From the NCBI RefSeq assembly GCF_042100115.1, contig NC_091272.1:4650001-4714000 (forward strand): a stretch of DNA of 64,000 bases, read 5' to 3'. Shown here piece by piece: positions 11,823-22,709 of this stretch (positions are counted from its first letter, which is position 1; every line of letters begins with the position of its first letter). The stretch is from Alternaria dauci. Lineage: Eukaryota; Ascomycota; Dothideomycetes; Pleosporales; Pleosporaceae. Position numbers and translations under genes: made by a program. The notes below the pieces were generated by a model. The model was not told the DNA's origin. It did no database searches and saw only the letters and a list, made by a program, of their open reading frames with translations.

Positions 11823-13020
11823 CGTGGTCGCGAAATACCGTCTCGGCAATCGGCTGGCTACCCTGGGGGCAATGGCGCCCCCAAACGCGTAGAGGAGAAA
11901 AGGACGTATGACGCCGAATCTCTTGCGTAGTGAAATCGCAAACGAGGTAAAGTCAGGTACGAGCCGTGCGCAGTTACCAGATACGTAAAGGTAGCGTTGA
12001 TTCGTGGTGTGCTTGTTCTGCGAAAAAACGCCATCCCATACTCCACTCGGCATGGAATACTGACCAATCGGAGTGTGGGCCATCTCCGCTTCACACCATC
12101 AAGCGTCTGTTGAAACTCGGTCGTGGTACAACAAAACTCGTCTTGTATGATGGTGAGCTCGATATCTCTTCTTTTGACCCGATTCATCTACCTCTGGACT
12201 TTTTTCTCCTCAGTGTGAACCACAGAGTCAGCTTGCTCGTCAATACCTCCTGGACACCCTCGTCTGCGCCCATCCCAAACATGCTCCGGTTCACCGACGA
12301 TATCTACAAAACTGTCCAAACTCTGCATCCTTGATCGCAGCAGGCATTGCTTCCCAATATCATGGTACCGAGGCGCATTACCACAAGCGCTATGTCCTTA
12401 CCGCAAACACTGTTCATCGGCTTGGACCATACCTTCCCGCCATCACGCCATCAGGGTACCACATCACGACACCTGAGTCAAGCACACTCCATATATCGAA
12501 ACTCCGCGTCTCCCAAAAGCTTGTCGATGACACACAATCAGAACATACCAGTATACATTCATGGCAACATACAGCTACATGACCGCCCACAGCAGAAAAC
12601 GCCAGTTGTTCCCAGTCAAAAAGCCTCCATCCGTCTCGCATCCTCATCGACTAACATTAGTCGGACATCTCATAGGCCGTTATAACGTCTCCGCAGAGGG
12701 AGGAGAAAAAGAGAAGACTGTTCTCTATGTTATAGGAGGAGAAGAAAACGCTAAACCGCAAGAGAAGGACAAACACCACCCGTCGATGTAAAAGTCCCAT
12801 GGTTGAAAAGCACGACAACGCCGATGTTATGCAGTTTGGTTTATGCTGGATAATGCTTCGTGGAAGAAGCCAAGGAAAAAGGTGGAGTGGACCAGTGCAC
12901 AAGGGCAATGCTGGCCAGTCTCCGGATATCATCAAAAGAAGGTACGCCGGGATCAGAAGACCATCCATCCGTCCAGGAGTCATGAAGATATGAAGGCGAT
13001 GGGGAAGACGCCGGTGTTGT
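11823..13020. other. Intergenic, or alternative DUS1 5' exon
   Basis: 11823-12083 is in frame with DUS1 and may be an extended N-terminus. The rest, 12084-13020, holds only short overlapping open frames without family features. I see no RNA gene. Confidence 0.45.
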
Positions 13021-14292
13021 TTAGAAGGTACTCCAGTTCCACGTGCCCTGGAAGCTCTGGGCTATGCTGCCCACGCGCGTAGTCTCGGGGCGCTTCGCCA
13101 TGGCAGGAGCCTCGATGGCTTTTGCCGCTGGACTCGGCCCATTGCTGCTGTCTGAGCTCTCGCTGTTGGTGCGGCTGGACCGAAGGTGCTCCCACTCGCG
13201 GAAGGAGCTGTGGCAACGGTCGCAGGCACGGTGCCAGTGGCCCTCTGGATGGAAACGCGCAAGCTCGTCGAGACGGACGTTGTTGCGCGAGTGTTGCCAG
13301 CAGAAGATGCCGCCGCACTTGCGGCAGTGGTGGCGGCGCTGGAAGAAGCCGAAGGGCTCCTGACAGGACGATGCGGAGCACACCGAAGTGGAACTGTCGG
13401 CCTAGGGACTGTTAGCACATGACCAGACTAGGCAGGGATGAAGAAAGTGGACAAGTGTCGCTAGCACGAACTCTAGCCCTGCATCGGACAGAGAGAGTAG
13501 CGTGGGGGCTGGACTGTCTGAACAAAGCAAGCGGTGGCGGCGTTGACGATGGAAATTTTCCGAAAACGAAGCCGACATGCACAAGACGACAACCAAGACG
13601 GCCAGAGTTGCCCCCGGCAGGTGGTCGGCAGCAGCAGCGTCTTGTTGAGGTGTGGCACACGAAGCGCTCGGCATGTCGGCTCTGCAGACAGCGGGAGGCC
13701 AGACCATGGCACGCTAGCAGAGGGTCCACTCGGACCATGTACGTAAGATCTGAGCCTCGAGCCCAGGATGAGCACGCGACAGGGAAGGCCGTGCGGGCTA
13801 GCCGCGGCATAGCGAACAAGTAGGAAAAGCGCCAATACATACCTGCCAGTGGTTGCGTGTGATTGGCCCAGCGACGGGCGACAGTGGTTCGGCGTTGTAG
13901 AGGCTCTGCATATCCTCATTGCCAATTTGCGAGCCGGGAGTCGCGCTGCCCTCGTTGGCGACCCATCCATAGGCTCCGCCAGTCCATGCCTGGCTGGGAG
14001 AGCTGACGCCAGAGTCGACCTTGGGCGGCGACCTGCTGCTGGGCTTCTCCGTCTTGCGCAGCGCTGCGGGTATGCCAATGGCAGTCCGAGGCTGGTAGAT
14101 GCCCTGATGGCGGGCGAGGGGCAGATGTGTGGTGCGCGGAGAGGTCGGGGAGACGTTGGCGGGCGTGTTCAGGCCCGAGTTTGTGGGCGAGTACTGCGAG
14201 TGTGTCGACTTGCGGTATGCGTGGTGTTGGTAGGGTGCGTGTGCGTGCGTGTTGTGCGGAATCGCAGTTGCTGAGGAGAATGTCGTGGCCAT
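13021..14292 (-). CDS. FYVE zinc-finger protein
   Basis: Two exons, 13843-14292 and 13021-13401, separated by a 441-base intron (GTATGT...CCCTAG), long for this genome. The product is 276 residues. Residues 1-148 are low-complexity, Ser/Thr/Pro-rich and probably disordered. The splice joins HWQ to ADSSTS and so creates the FYVE WxxD signature (WQAD). It is followed by the RRHHCRKCG core, FCWQHS with His in place of one zinc cysteine, and RACDRC. FYVE domains bind phosphatidylinositol 3-phosphate on endosomes and vacuoles. A short acidic/serine tail follows. The start at 14292 is the first ATG in frame. Specific partner unknown. Confidence 0.85.
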
Positions 14293-17200
14293 GTTGGAGG
14301 TCGCAACTAGGAGGGGGGGTGTAGCCGGAGCACTTGAAGTCGATGGGGATGCGTATAACACGTCCTGGGTCGGTATCGGCAGGCGGTGAAAGTGGAGGGT
14401 TGGTATTGGTGCAAACAGTGGTATGCAGTGTTATGGGTGGACGTCGATTGGTAGCTGACGTGCAGACGATAAGACGACAGTCGGGGCAGTGGTACAACAA
14501 ACGCCGGGGCCACACAGTCGACCGTGGTTCAGCAGGACATGGTCGAGTGAAGGGGAAGGTGATATGTGTAGTGATATGGGAGGAATGTGTGAGGCGAGAT
14601 AAGAAACAGCGGTGTCGCGTGAGTGCGGAGGAGACCTGGGGTGAGGCTCTGGGGACTGGGAGGATGAATTAACTTGTAGCCAGCCAGCGCGTCTGCTAAT
14701 AATTACCTACAGCGAACTGGCGGATGGGCGGCGATAGCCCGATGGGGATGATGCCTGTCGAGCTTGGCAACCGAACGAACGACAGGGTACCATCGGGCTA
14801 TGGCCGGCCATTTGAACATTGCATCGAGTAACACCTTGGGACGGCTCTCTGCCCACTCGACCTGGCTTACTCTGCACCACCCCCCAGAAAAACATGTCTC
14901 CAGAAGCACAAACTACCCTTCTACATCCTACATCCTACATCCTACAATCTACGCGAACGCCTCCATTTCCCGCTCCCCAAAACGAACTCCCCTTCCTTTG
15001 CTGTTGTCTGTTTAGCCGTTTCGAGGCGGCCAGCCGTTGGGCTCCACTTTCTTCCCGTTTGGGCGTCTCTTATCTCTGGCCAATGACAGCACGGCCAGAT
15101 GAAAAGCAACCCCTCGACTTTCTCCGAGGACGGAACTGCTGCGTCAAGCGTGAACTCTGCACTGGGGAGATGATGTCGTCCCAGCGTCGTATCTCGATTG
15201 CATGTCCCTCAACAGACAACGGCCGCCGTTGATAGACATGATAGACATGATGGCATACCTCACTCCCAAACCAAACCGACAGGCAAGTAAGCCGCGAGAG
15301 GCGCTCCAATCCCGCCCAAGTGCGGCCAGCCTGCAACAACTGGCGGGGCACATTGCCACACTACCTAGGTATTCAATGCACCTCATCCACTTGGATCCTA
15401 CTCGAAGCTCATGTAGCAACGACGCGCGCGCTCATTCAGCCAATATAGCATGCTCCACCTCAATCCCACCTTGAGGCTCTTCGGCCAGACTTCACGATCG
15501 TGGAAAAAGGTGGGACTCTTAATGATATCGTACCCGCTTATGGGTAGGGTAGTGTCGCGTTGTGAGCGTTGGCCATGGAGCGGTCCTGGAGGCGCGCAGT
15601 ATGGCGTGCAGCCATCCCCGGTCGTCCATAGCGTCACGCGAAGCCCTGCCATCAGACCAGAACCCACCCACTCCGCAACTTTCGCCGCCAAACTTTGACG
15701 TATGCCCGCCGCGTCGACGATGCAAACTCTTTGGTTTCCACGATTCTATCGATTTGCCGGTCTTTCTACGGTCTCTGCACCTTCACCGCTCCTCAGTGAC
15801 GACCTTGTGCAGTTTCTGCATGCCTTTTACGCCGTTTCTGCAGCCCTAAGCGGCTTTCCAAGGACGACAAGTCCGCGTGACGACTCGTTGCTCGAAGACT
15901 GTAACTCTGTTCTGATAATTATTAACGGGTGAAGTTCCAAAGGCTTACAGCAGCGGTAAGACATTCCCGAGGTCGGATGCACGCCTCCTCGCGAAGAAGA
16001 GGAAGGTTCCATTCACAATGTGTATCCAACTATCGAATACTTCCTCCCACTCCGTGTTTGCAACAATTCCTGGCGTATCCTACAACATCATGGCGGGCTG
16101 CAATACAGAAGATACTGAGCAGCACCTGCGTCACGCTGTGAAGTCACAGTGGATCATCATCACGTCAACCATCTAAGATTCTTATCAGCCTGGGACGATC
16201 TTGAAGATGATAGATACAATCTCCGTGTGTGTCGGCTCGACATGGAAGGTAAAGATCTTGACAAGTAATAGGTAAAATCGTCCGAGCACTATCTACCACT
16301 ACATCATTAGCAGCGACTTAGCGTTGAGTTCGAACTTGACGTAAACCAAGTCGATCCCATGGACTTGCCTAGTACAGACGACGTTGACATAAATAGGTAC
16401 GTCAATCTAGTACACTGGATCTCGTAGAGCAGCTTCAGGCTTACAGGCGAGGCTGGCTTGAGAATACAATCACGGCTTAGCTGCTTATTGCCAGGTACAT
16501 ACACTGTAGATCGTTATTCGGAAGCATGGAGTCTGGAACACAGCGGGGACTGGTGATTCGTGTAGATGGATGAATAGGTATCGATTCATAGGTAGCGTTT
16601 CCAACAACGCCCGTCTGGCTCACAAGAATAGCCAACATGATGGAATTCCAGAACACAATATAACAGAAATTTGTTTGTGTTGCATGCTGGCTTAAGAGCT
16701 TGCAGATGCAGAGTACGTCTCCTTGACGTTCAGAAAACCGCGGCTTGTAGTAAAGATCGACCACGACTACGATCGGGCTTTGAAAAGATCCGTTACCGAA
16801 ATGTCCACTGATGTATCAGAAACGTGGACAACTCCCGAAGCTGGGAACGTGCGTACTCCATGATAATTGAATGCAACCTCATTTGTTGCTCCCGTGGACA
16901 AATCGCATGATGCTTCGTCTGTGCATGCGTACCAGATGCAGATTCCAGCTTAGACGCCGGGCAGTCTCGCCGAGCCTCAAACATCGTGGCGTCAAGCTCA
17001 TCACCCACGGGTCGCATCGCTCGCTTCACTAAGATTGCGCCGTCGGCCAGCGGCCCACAACCTCACGATACCGCCAGAACCTCGGATTATGCTATTCGAG
17101 TGTGCCGATGGGAGATCCACGGTGCTCAACTCTCAGGGCGGCGCAATGGCCACACCCAGAGCTAAGGCGACTGCCACTGCTGTGATCTGCCCGTGGATTT

Positions 17201-17648
17201 TACCGCGCAGATCAATGCAAGACATTGCAATATCAATCCACAGCATCCACAGCACTATCAATCGTCAAAGACAGACATCCTCACGGCTCCGGTGATACGC
17301 TCTTCCGGCTTCCGAAGTTCACGGACGATGCCTACCGTGCTCAGGTGGCGTTCCGCTGCCGAGACGCTTTCATGAAGTTTGTGTTTTGGACCGAGGCTCG
17401 ACTTGCCACGCCAATTGTCGCCCCCTAGCAGCCGTCAACAATGGAGTGGCTTGTGACGCGGGGAAGCACTGCTTTCGCGCTCGACGAGTGTGTGTGTGTG
17501 TGTGTGTGTGTGGATACAAAACAAAGACGACACCTGCGCTTGCACTACTTTAGCATGCCCGATTTTCTCCACCCAAAAAGACCCTTGAGGGTCCACGCGC
17601 GCGACTTCAAGGCTATCCCTGGAACAACCTCTAAATCTACGTGGCAAA
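14293..17648. other. Long intergenic region
   Basis: About 3.3 kb with only short, mutually overlapping frames and no recognisable domains. It contains three imperfect cctacat units near 14923-14950, a doubled gatagacat near 15232-15250, and a TG microsatellite described separately. Divergent promoters of the FYVE gene and the alcohol oxidase gene lie at its ends. Confidence 0.5.
17488..17513. repeat. TG dinucleotide microsatellite
   Basis: About 12 consecutive TG units, roughly 140 bases upstream of the alcohol oxidase start. Likely length-polymorphic; it may sit in the 5' UTR or promoter. Confidence 0.95.
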
Positions 17649-19886
17649 ATGTCTTCAACACTCCCAACTGAGCCCGTTTCGCCGAAAGCTACTCCGCTCC
17701 CACCGCTGCCATGTGAGGATCCGCTCACGCCTCAACAATGGAAGACGCTTCTTGCTATCACGGATGCAGTCATCCCAGCAATCAAGCCCATGCCCACGGC
17801 GAGGACGCGCACTGAATTGGCTGTGACCGACACCGACTACTCGATTGCGATCAGCAAGCTAACAGCCTTGACGCCGGAGAATGGCACTGATGCGGTAACA
17901 GCTGTGAAGGACTATCTGGACGACTACGCGAGTCGGGATCCAGCGTTCCGAGCAGAGTTGCAACGCGTCGTCGCCTTGTACATGTCGCGAAGGCACAAGA
18001 AGGAGCTGTGTATGGTTCTCAATGTCCTCGATACCAGAGCGGGGTCGCTAGCTCTGACGGGTTATCTCACGCCAATAAGCGAACAGCCCGTTCATGTAAG
18101 GGAGTCGATTATCCAGGGCTGGGCTACCGCGCGGCTGGGAACGCTTCGCCAGCTACGTCGCTCACTGGTGATCATCATTAAACAGGCTTGGATAAAGACG
18201 TCGCCTGCGCTCAGACGCGTTGTAGGCGTCCCACGTGTGCCTGTGGGCATGAGGCCTGGAAAGGGTTTCGACTATGAGTTCATTCAGATTCCGCCCGGTG
18301 ACAAACCTGAAGTCATCGAGACGGACGTGGTGATTGTGGGCAGCGGGTGTGGAGGTGGTGTAACCGCGAAGAATCTGGCAGAAGCAGGACACGGTGTGTT
18401 GATCGTGGAGAAGGCGTATCACTGGACCCCCGATCATTTCCCCATGTCTGAAAAGGATGGCTGGCACCATCTCTTCATGAGCGGATCGTTCTTGCCATCT
18501 GACGATAGTTCTGTCAGCGTTGTTGCAGGGCAGGCCTGGGGCGGCGGAGGAACCGTCAACTGGTCTGCTTCTCTCCAAACACAGGGCTATGTCCGTCGCG
18601 AGTGGGCAGGACGAGGTCTCCCATTTTTCACATCTGCGGAGTTCCAGGAGTCTTTGGATCGTGTGTGTGATCGCATGGGCGTCTCGGACAAGAACATCAA
18701 GCAGAACCGCACAAACGAGATGCTACTTGAAGGTGCCAGGAAACTCGGCTGGACCGCTAAGCCCGTGCCACAAAACACTGGCGGACAGCAGCACTTCTGC
18801 GGCTACTGCAACTTTGGCTGTGGCTCCTGCGAAAAGCAAGGCCCGGTAGTATCCTTCCTCCCCGACGCCGCCCGCGCAGGAGCAAAGTTCATCGAAGGCT
18901 TCCACGCAGAGAGAGTCGTCTTCTCCAACAAGAATGGCCGAAAGATAGCAACCGGCGTACTCGGCACATGGACATCCCGTGACGCTCACGGCGGCGTTGC
19001 TGGCTCTCCCCTAACAACCCGCCGCGTTCTTGTCAAAGCAAAGCGTGTCGTCGTATCAGCAGGAGCCATGCAATCGCCACTCCTCCTCGTGCGCTCCGGA
19101 CTCAAGAACCCGCAAATAGGCCGCAACCTGTACCTTCATCCCGTCACCTTCCTCGGTGCGTACCACAAGGAAGAGATTAGACCCTGGGAAGGCGGCATCC
19201 TCACCGCAGTAGTGGGCGAGTTTGAAAATATGGACGGCAAAGGCCATGGTGTCAAGCTTGAAGCTACTGGCATGGTTCCTTCGGCCGCCCTTATGTGGGT
19301 GGACTGGAAGAGCGCCCTGCAATATAAAATCGACGCGGCGAAACTGAAACACATGGTTGGGTACATCTCCGTTGCGAGGGACCGCGATACAGGGCGGGTG
19401 TACCAAGATCCCGTCGACGGCCGTGTGAGGGTTTCGTACCAGACATCGAAGTTTGATCAACAACACGTACTCGAAGGTGTTGTTGCGCTTGCGAAGATTC
19501 AGTATGTGGAAGGAGCGCAGGAAATCTTTACCGTTATCCCTAATATGCGACCATTCGTTCGGGATCTTTCGATGCCATCGGGCGATGGTATCAACGACCC
19601 AGAGTTCCAGACCTGGATTCAGGATCTCAGGAACATAGGCCTGCCGTCACCGGAGAGTGTGTATGTGTCTGCCCACCAGATGGGTACTTGTCGGATGAGT
19701 GCGAGGGAGAAGGACGGTGTTGTTGATCCGCGAGGCGCTGTATGGGGTACCGAGGGCCTGTATGTGGCTGATGCAAGTGTGTTCCCTAGTGCTAGTGGGG
19801 TTAATCCTATGGTTACAAACATGGCCATTAGCGACTGGATTAGTCGGGGGATCAAGGAGGGGATGGAGGAGAGGGCGAGGCTGTAG
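17649..19886 (+). CDS. Long-chain fatty alcohol oxidase (GMC family)
   Basis: Intronless ORF of 745 residues beginning at the ATG at 17649. The FAO family oxidises long-chain alcohols to aldehydes with release of peroxide, in peroxisomes or membranes, during alkane and wax use. Evidence: a long helical N-terminal extension typical of FAO-type enzymes (residues 25-215); the FAD-binding VVIVGSGCGGGV at about 227-238; a GQAWGGGGTVNWSASL active-site strand; a cysteine-rich patch CGYCNFGCGSCEKQ around residue 380; and the C-terminal GMC signature HQMGTCRM at about 676 followed by ADASVFPSASGVNPM. Length fits fungal FAO proteins. No clear SKL-type peroxisomal tail is present (it ends ARL, a possible weak PTS1). 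Confidence 0.92.
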   Translation: MSSTLPTEPVSPKATPLPPLPCEDPLTPQQWKTLLAITDAVIPAIKPMPTARTRTELAVTDTDYSIAISKLTALTPENGTDAVTAVKDYLDDYASRDPAFRAELQRVVALYMSRRHKKELCMVLNVLDTRAGSLALTGYLTPISEQPVHVRESIIQGWATARLGTLRQLRRSLVIIIKQAWIKTSPALRRVVGVPRVPVGMRPGKGFDYEFIQIPPGDKPEVIETDVVIVGSGCGGGVTAKNLAEAGHGVLIVEKAYHWTPDHFPMSEKDGWHHLFMSGSFLPSDDSSVSVVAGQAWGGGGTVNWSASLQTQGYVRREWAGRGLPFFTSAEFQESLDRVCDRMGVSDKNIKQNRTNEMLLEGARKLGWTAKPVPQNTGGQQHFCGYCNFGCGSCEKQGPVVSFLPDAARAGAKFIEGFHAERVVFSNKNGRKIATGVLGTWTSRDAHGGVAGSPLTTRRVLVKAKRVVVSAGAMQSPLLLVRSGLKNPQIGRNLYLHPVTFLGAYHKEEIRPWEGGILTAVVGEFENMDGKGHGVKLEATGMVPSAALMWVDWKSALQYKIDAAKLKHMVGYISVARDRDTGRVYQDPVDGRVRVSYQTSKFDQQHVLEGVVALAKIQYVEGAQEIFTVIPNMRPFVRDLSMPSGDGINDPEFQTWIQDLRNIGLPSPESVYVSAHQMGTCRMSAREKDGVVDPRGAVWGTEGLYVADASVFPSASGVNPMVTNMAISDWISRGIKEGMEERARL

Positions 19887-20994
19887 AAGGAGGGTAATGT
19901 CAAGAAAGTCATGTACTCCCTAACGGTCACCAAGCGCTTCGGGAACTTGAGTGCTTTGAGAGCGGATGATAGCTTCCGCCATTAATGCACGCTTTGCTAC
20001 GAAAGGCTTTCTTCAGGGCTTCCCCAAGTCTTCTCCAGAACCCAGAACATCCCTTACGGAGCTCACCTTGGTCTTGGAGAAATACCTCGTCAAACGCCTT
20101 CCAGACTCGAAGTAAACATGCCGTCATGGAGAAATTCCCAAAAGGTGCTGGTCGCAAGCTTAGTCACCACTCCTGTACTGAGCGTTTGATTGAGTCGTAA
20201 ACAACTCTGGGGTTGGTTCCTACTTCCACGCAAGTTAGTGCATTCTGGCACTTCCTTTGAAGGTATGTGGCCTTGTTTTCTCCGTAGAGCACTGTATAGC
20301 GGCTTTTGTCGGCCCTCGCTTATCAGCACTGCCATGCAGTCATTCGACACGAGGGATCACGCCCAGACACGGCCATGGCGAGGGTCGTACAGCGAAGGCG
20401 GAGCCAGATGTATTCCGAAGCCGTGTGACGTGGCGAATATCTCGATATGCGAAACGAACCCAGCAAGGCACCAGACGATATGTACCGTGGAAGGGCAGAA
20501 TGGTGAAGGCCAGTTGATTCGCTGTCGGTCCCTGTGCCGCGTTGATGCATACGGGCCGAACAAGGGTCCAAGCTTGTGACATCACCGTCGCAACGTCGGT
20601 GGGAGGGCCTGTGAATCTCACTCGCTCGCGGTGTTCCTCAATGCGCGATCTCCAGCCTTGCTACCGCTGTGAGCATAGAGGCTGTGTTGAGACCCTGAGT
20701 GCATGCTGCCTGAAGTACGGGACCCAAAACAACGTGTTGCATGCTACTCGTAGAGACGTCGGTGTCTCTCTTATAGCGCCCATGGCGCTTTTCGCTCAGG
20801 CAGGGTTTGCCTGCGGTTGCGCGAATTGAAGACGACGACTGCCACGCAATTCCTTGACCACTGCCACCGAGCCCGCCATTGCAGTACTCTCTTCCGACTG
20901 CCTCAACGACTCCTCCACCACGACACCGGCCCCACCCGAGGATACCGCAACGTCTACAAACCTCGACGACAGCGACGTCATCACATCCATCGCC
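19887..20994. other. Intergenic
   Basis: About 1.1 kb between the oxidase and acetyltransferase genes. Frames are short and featureless. The frame of the next gene is open back to about 20854 but without an ATG before 20995. Confidence 0.5.
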
Positions 20995-21912
20995 ATGACC
21001 AGCGTGCTCAAAGGCGGCTTTGGCTCGCCAAACAGTGCGCCCACGCTGGCGACCAACTCTGGCACCGAATTTGTCAACACCATCTGCCCGCTCAAAGGCG
21101 CCCTCGATGGCTATGACAACACACTGCCCCACAACAAACAGAGGATCCACGTCCCGCAAAACTTCTGCGATGCCATGGCCATCCGCGAAGACGTCTTCGG
21201 CGAGCAGGGCGTCCCTCTGGAAGCCGAGTTCGACGAAGACGATGCCCGCAGCTGGCACTGGGTCGCTTATGCCTCTGTTGCCACCCACTCAGCCCACCCG
21301 CCAAAGACACTGCGCCGTGCCGACTCTGGCAACACACCCGCCGACGACGCGCGACGCGCCTCTGCCACGGCTGCCCGCGTTCCCGTCGCGACCATCCGCC
21401 TCATTCCCCCGCCCCACGCGCCCAACAAGTACGTCGACCAGGACAAGACGGACAAACATCCCGACGCAGACCCGCCTGGCGAGGAGCAGGAGAGCAAGCA
21501 CCCAGCCGAGCCCTACATCAAGCTTGGCAGGCTTGCAGTCCGGGCGCCCTATCGGGGTCTCGGCCTTGCGAAGCTGCTCGTCAACACCGCCCTCGACTAC
21601 GCCATGATGAACCCCGACCTCATCTACCGCCCTCCCTCTCCCACCGCTTTGGAGATGGCGCAGATCCTAGGCAACCACAAGGAGCGCGAGATCACTTGGC
21701 AAGGCCTGGTCATGATCCACGCCCAGGCCAACCTCCGGGGCATGTGGGAGAAGCACGGTTTCCACGAGGAGCTGAGGGGCGACGACGGTCGCGTCGAGAT
21801 ACCAGCAGAGCCCCATTGGATCGAGGAAGGCATCGAACACGTCGGCATGTGGAAGCGACTGCCTATCGAGAGACGAAAGAGGTTGTCCCTATCCTCCCTG
21901 GATTCTTCCTAA
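20995..21912 (+). CDS. GNAT-family N-acetyltransferase
   Basis: Intronless, 305 residues from the first ATG at 20995. The C-terminal half contains the acetyl-CoA-binding motif A (LGRLAVRAPYRGLGLAKLLV), with the RxxGLG loop. Near the end, MIHAQANLRGMWEKHGF matches the motif-B helix and strand of GNAT proteins. The N-terminal part has the fungal FGEQGVPLEAEFDEDD segment that shapes the substrate site. An acidic/proline insertion of about 60 residues (around 130-190) separates the two halves and is probably a surface loop. The substrate is unknown; comparable fungal proteins are annotated only as GNAT. An alternative is a longer N-terminus supplied by an unseen upstream exon. Confidence 0.85.
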   Translation: MTSVLKGGFGSPNSAPTLATNSGTEFVNTICPLKGALDGYDNTLPHNKQRIHVPQNFCDAMAIREDVFGEQGVPLEAEFDEDDARSWHWVAYASVATHSAHPPKTLRRADSGNTPADDARRASATAARVPVATIRLIPPPHAPNKYVDQDKTDKHPDADPPGEEQESKHPAEPYIKLGRLAVRAPYRGLGLAKLLVNTALDYAMMNPDLIYRPPSPTALEMAQILGNHKEREITWQGLVMIHAQANLRGMWEKHGFHEELRGDDGRVEIPAEPHWIEEGIEHVGMWKRLPIERRKRLSLSSLDSS

Positions 21913-22709
21913 GCCTGCTCGCATCTCCGCCCGTGCAGTTTGGCTCAGCATTTTCACGCAGTCCGCGTGTATGGGCCTAGCAAGCACTCTTTCCTTCTCC
22001 ACGGACCCCTTCATTAGGCGTTTTACTTACACGTGTGTTTCAAGTTTCCATGCGCAGAATCGCCGAGGATCCGTCGTCACTCTGAGACCCTGGATCGCAT
22101 GACGACTTTCACACTCGCTTCACGCATGCGACAACTCAGCTTTGTTTATACCCCACATTTCACGATCACGACGACACGGCTGAACATCACCAAGCTTCCT
22201 TTTCTGCTCATAGACAAGAGGGATGGAGGTGAAGGCAATAGATGGCGTTGCGGCATCCTGTATTAGATTAGCATCAAAAGTTACGTTTCTTACGTCCTAT
22301 CTACTTGCGTGGTCAGCTGGTCCCTGTCGTTACACGAAATGTCGTTTGTAGAGTGACCCGTGTACTAGAACTTGCTCTAGAAGTTGGGATGCTTACTGTG
22401 TAGGTACTATTCGGGAAGGTATACTGAGGAAGACGCCTTCATCAGTACGACCGCGTACCAACCACTCATCAATTCCATCACATTCACAGCACGTGGGCAC
22501 GCTGACACGAATGGCGCAAACCAGAATACTCTCCGCTGTCAAGAAAGGTTGACTCGGCGCCTCCACCACGTTCAGTCGCAAAGAGCTGGTCTCGCTCTCT
22601 CACTTACCTCTGCCTATTTCTTTTCCCTCCACGTCATCGCGGGAACGCAAGATCCCTCTCTCCCACTATTTCATTACTGCTCACCAGTAATCGCACGCTG
22701 CTCGCTCTT
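21913..22709. other. Intergenic
   Basis: About 0.8 kb. The final 150 bases before 22710 are pyrimidine-rich, as is common in fungal promoters and 5' UTRs. No other feature supported. Confidence 0.45.

Noticed and set aside
16320..16350. A gagttcgaactt word resembling a tRNA B box
   Set aside because: Flanking bases do not form a T-arm stem, and no acceptor or anticodon arms are visible. No tRNA gene was found by eye in the window.
20638..21288. Minus-strand ORF of 216 codons over the acetyltransferase
   Set aside because: Antisense shadow of a GC-rich coding region; Gly/Val/Arg-rich composition is typical of such shadows.
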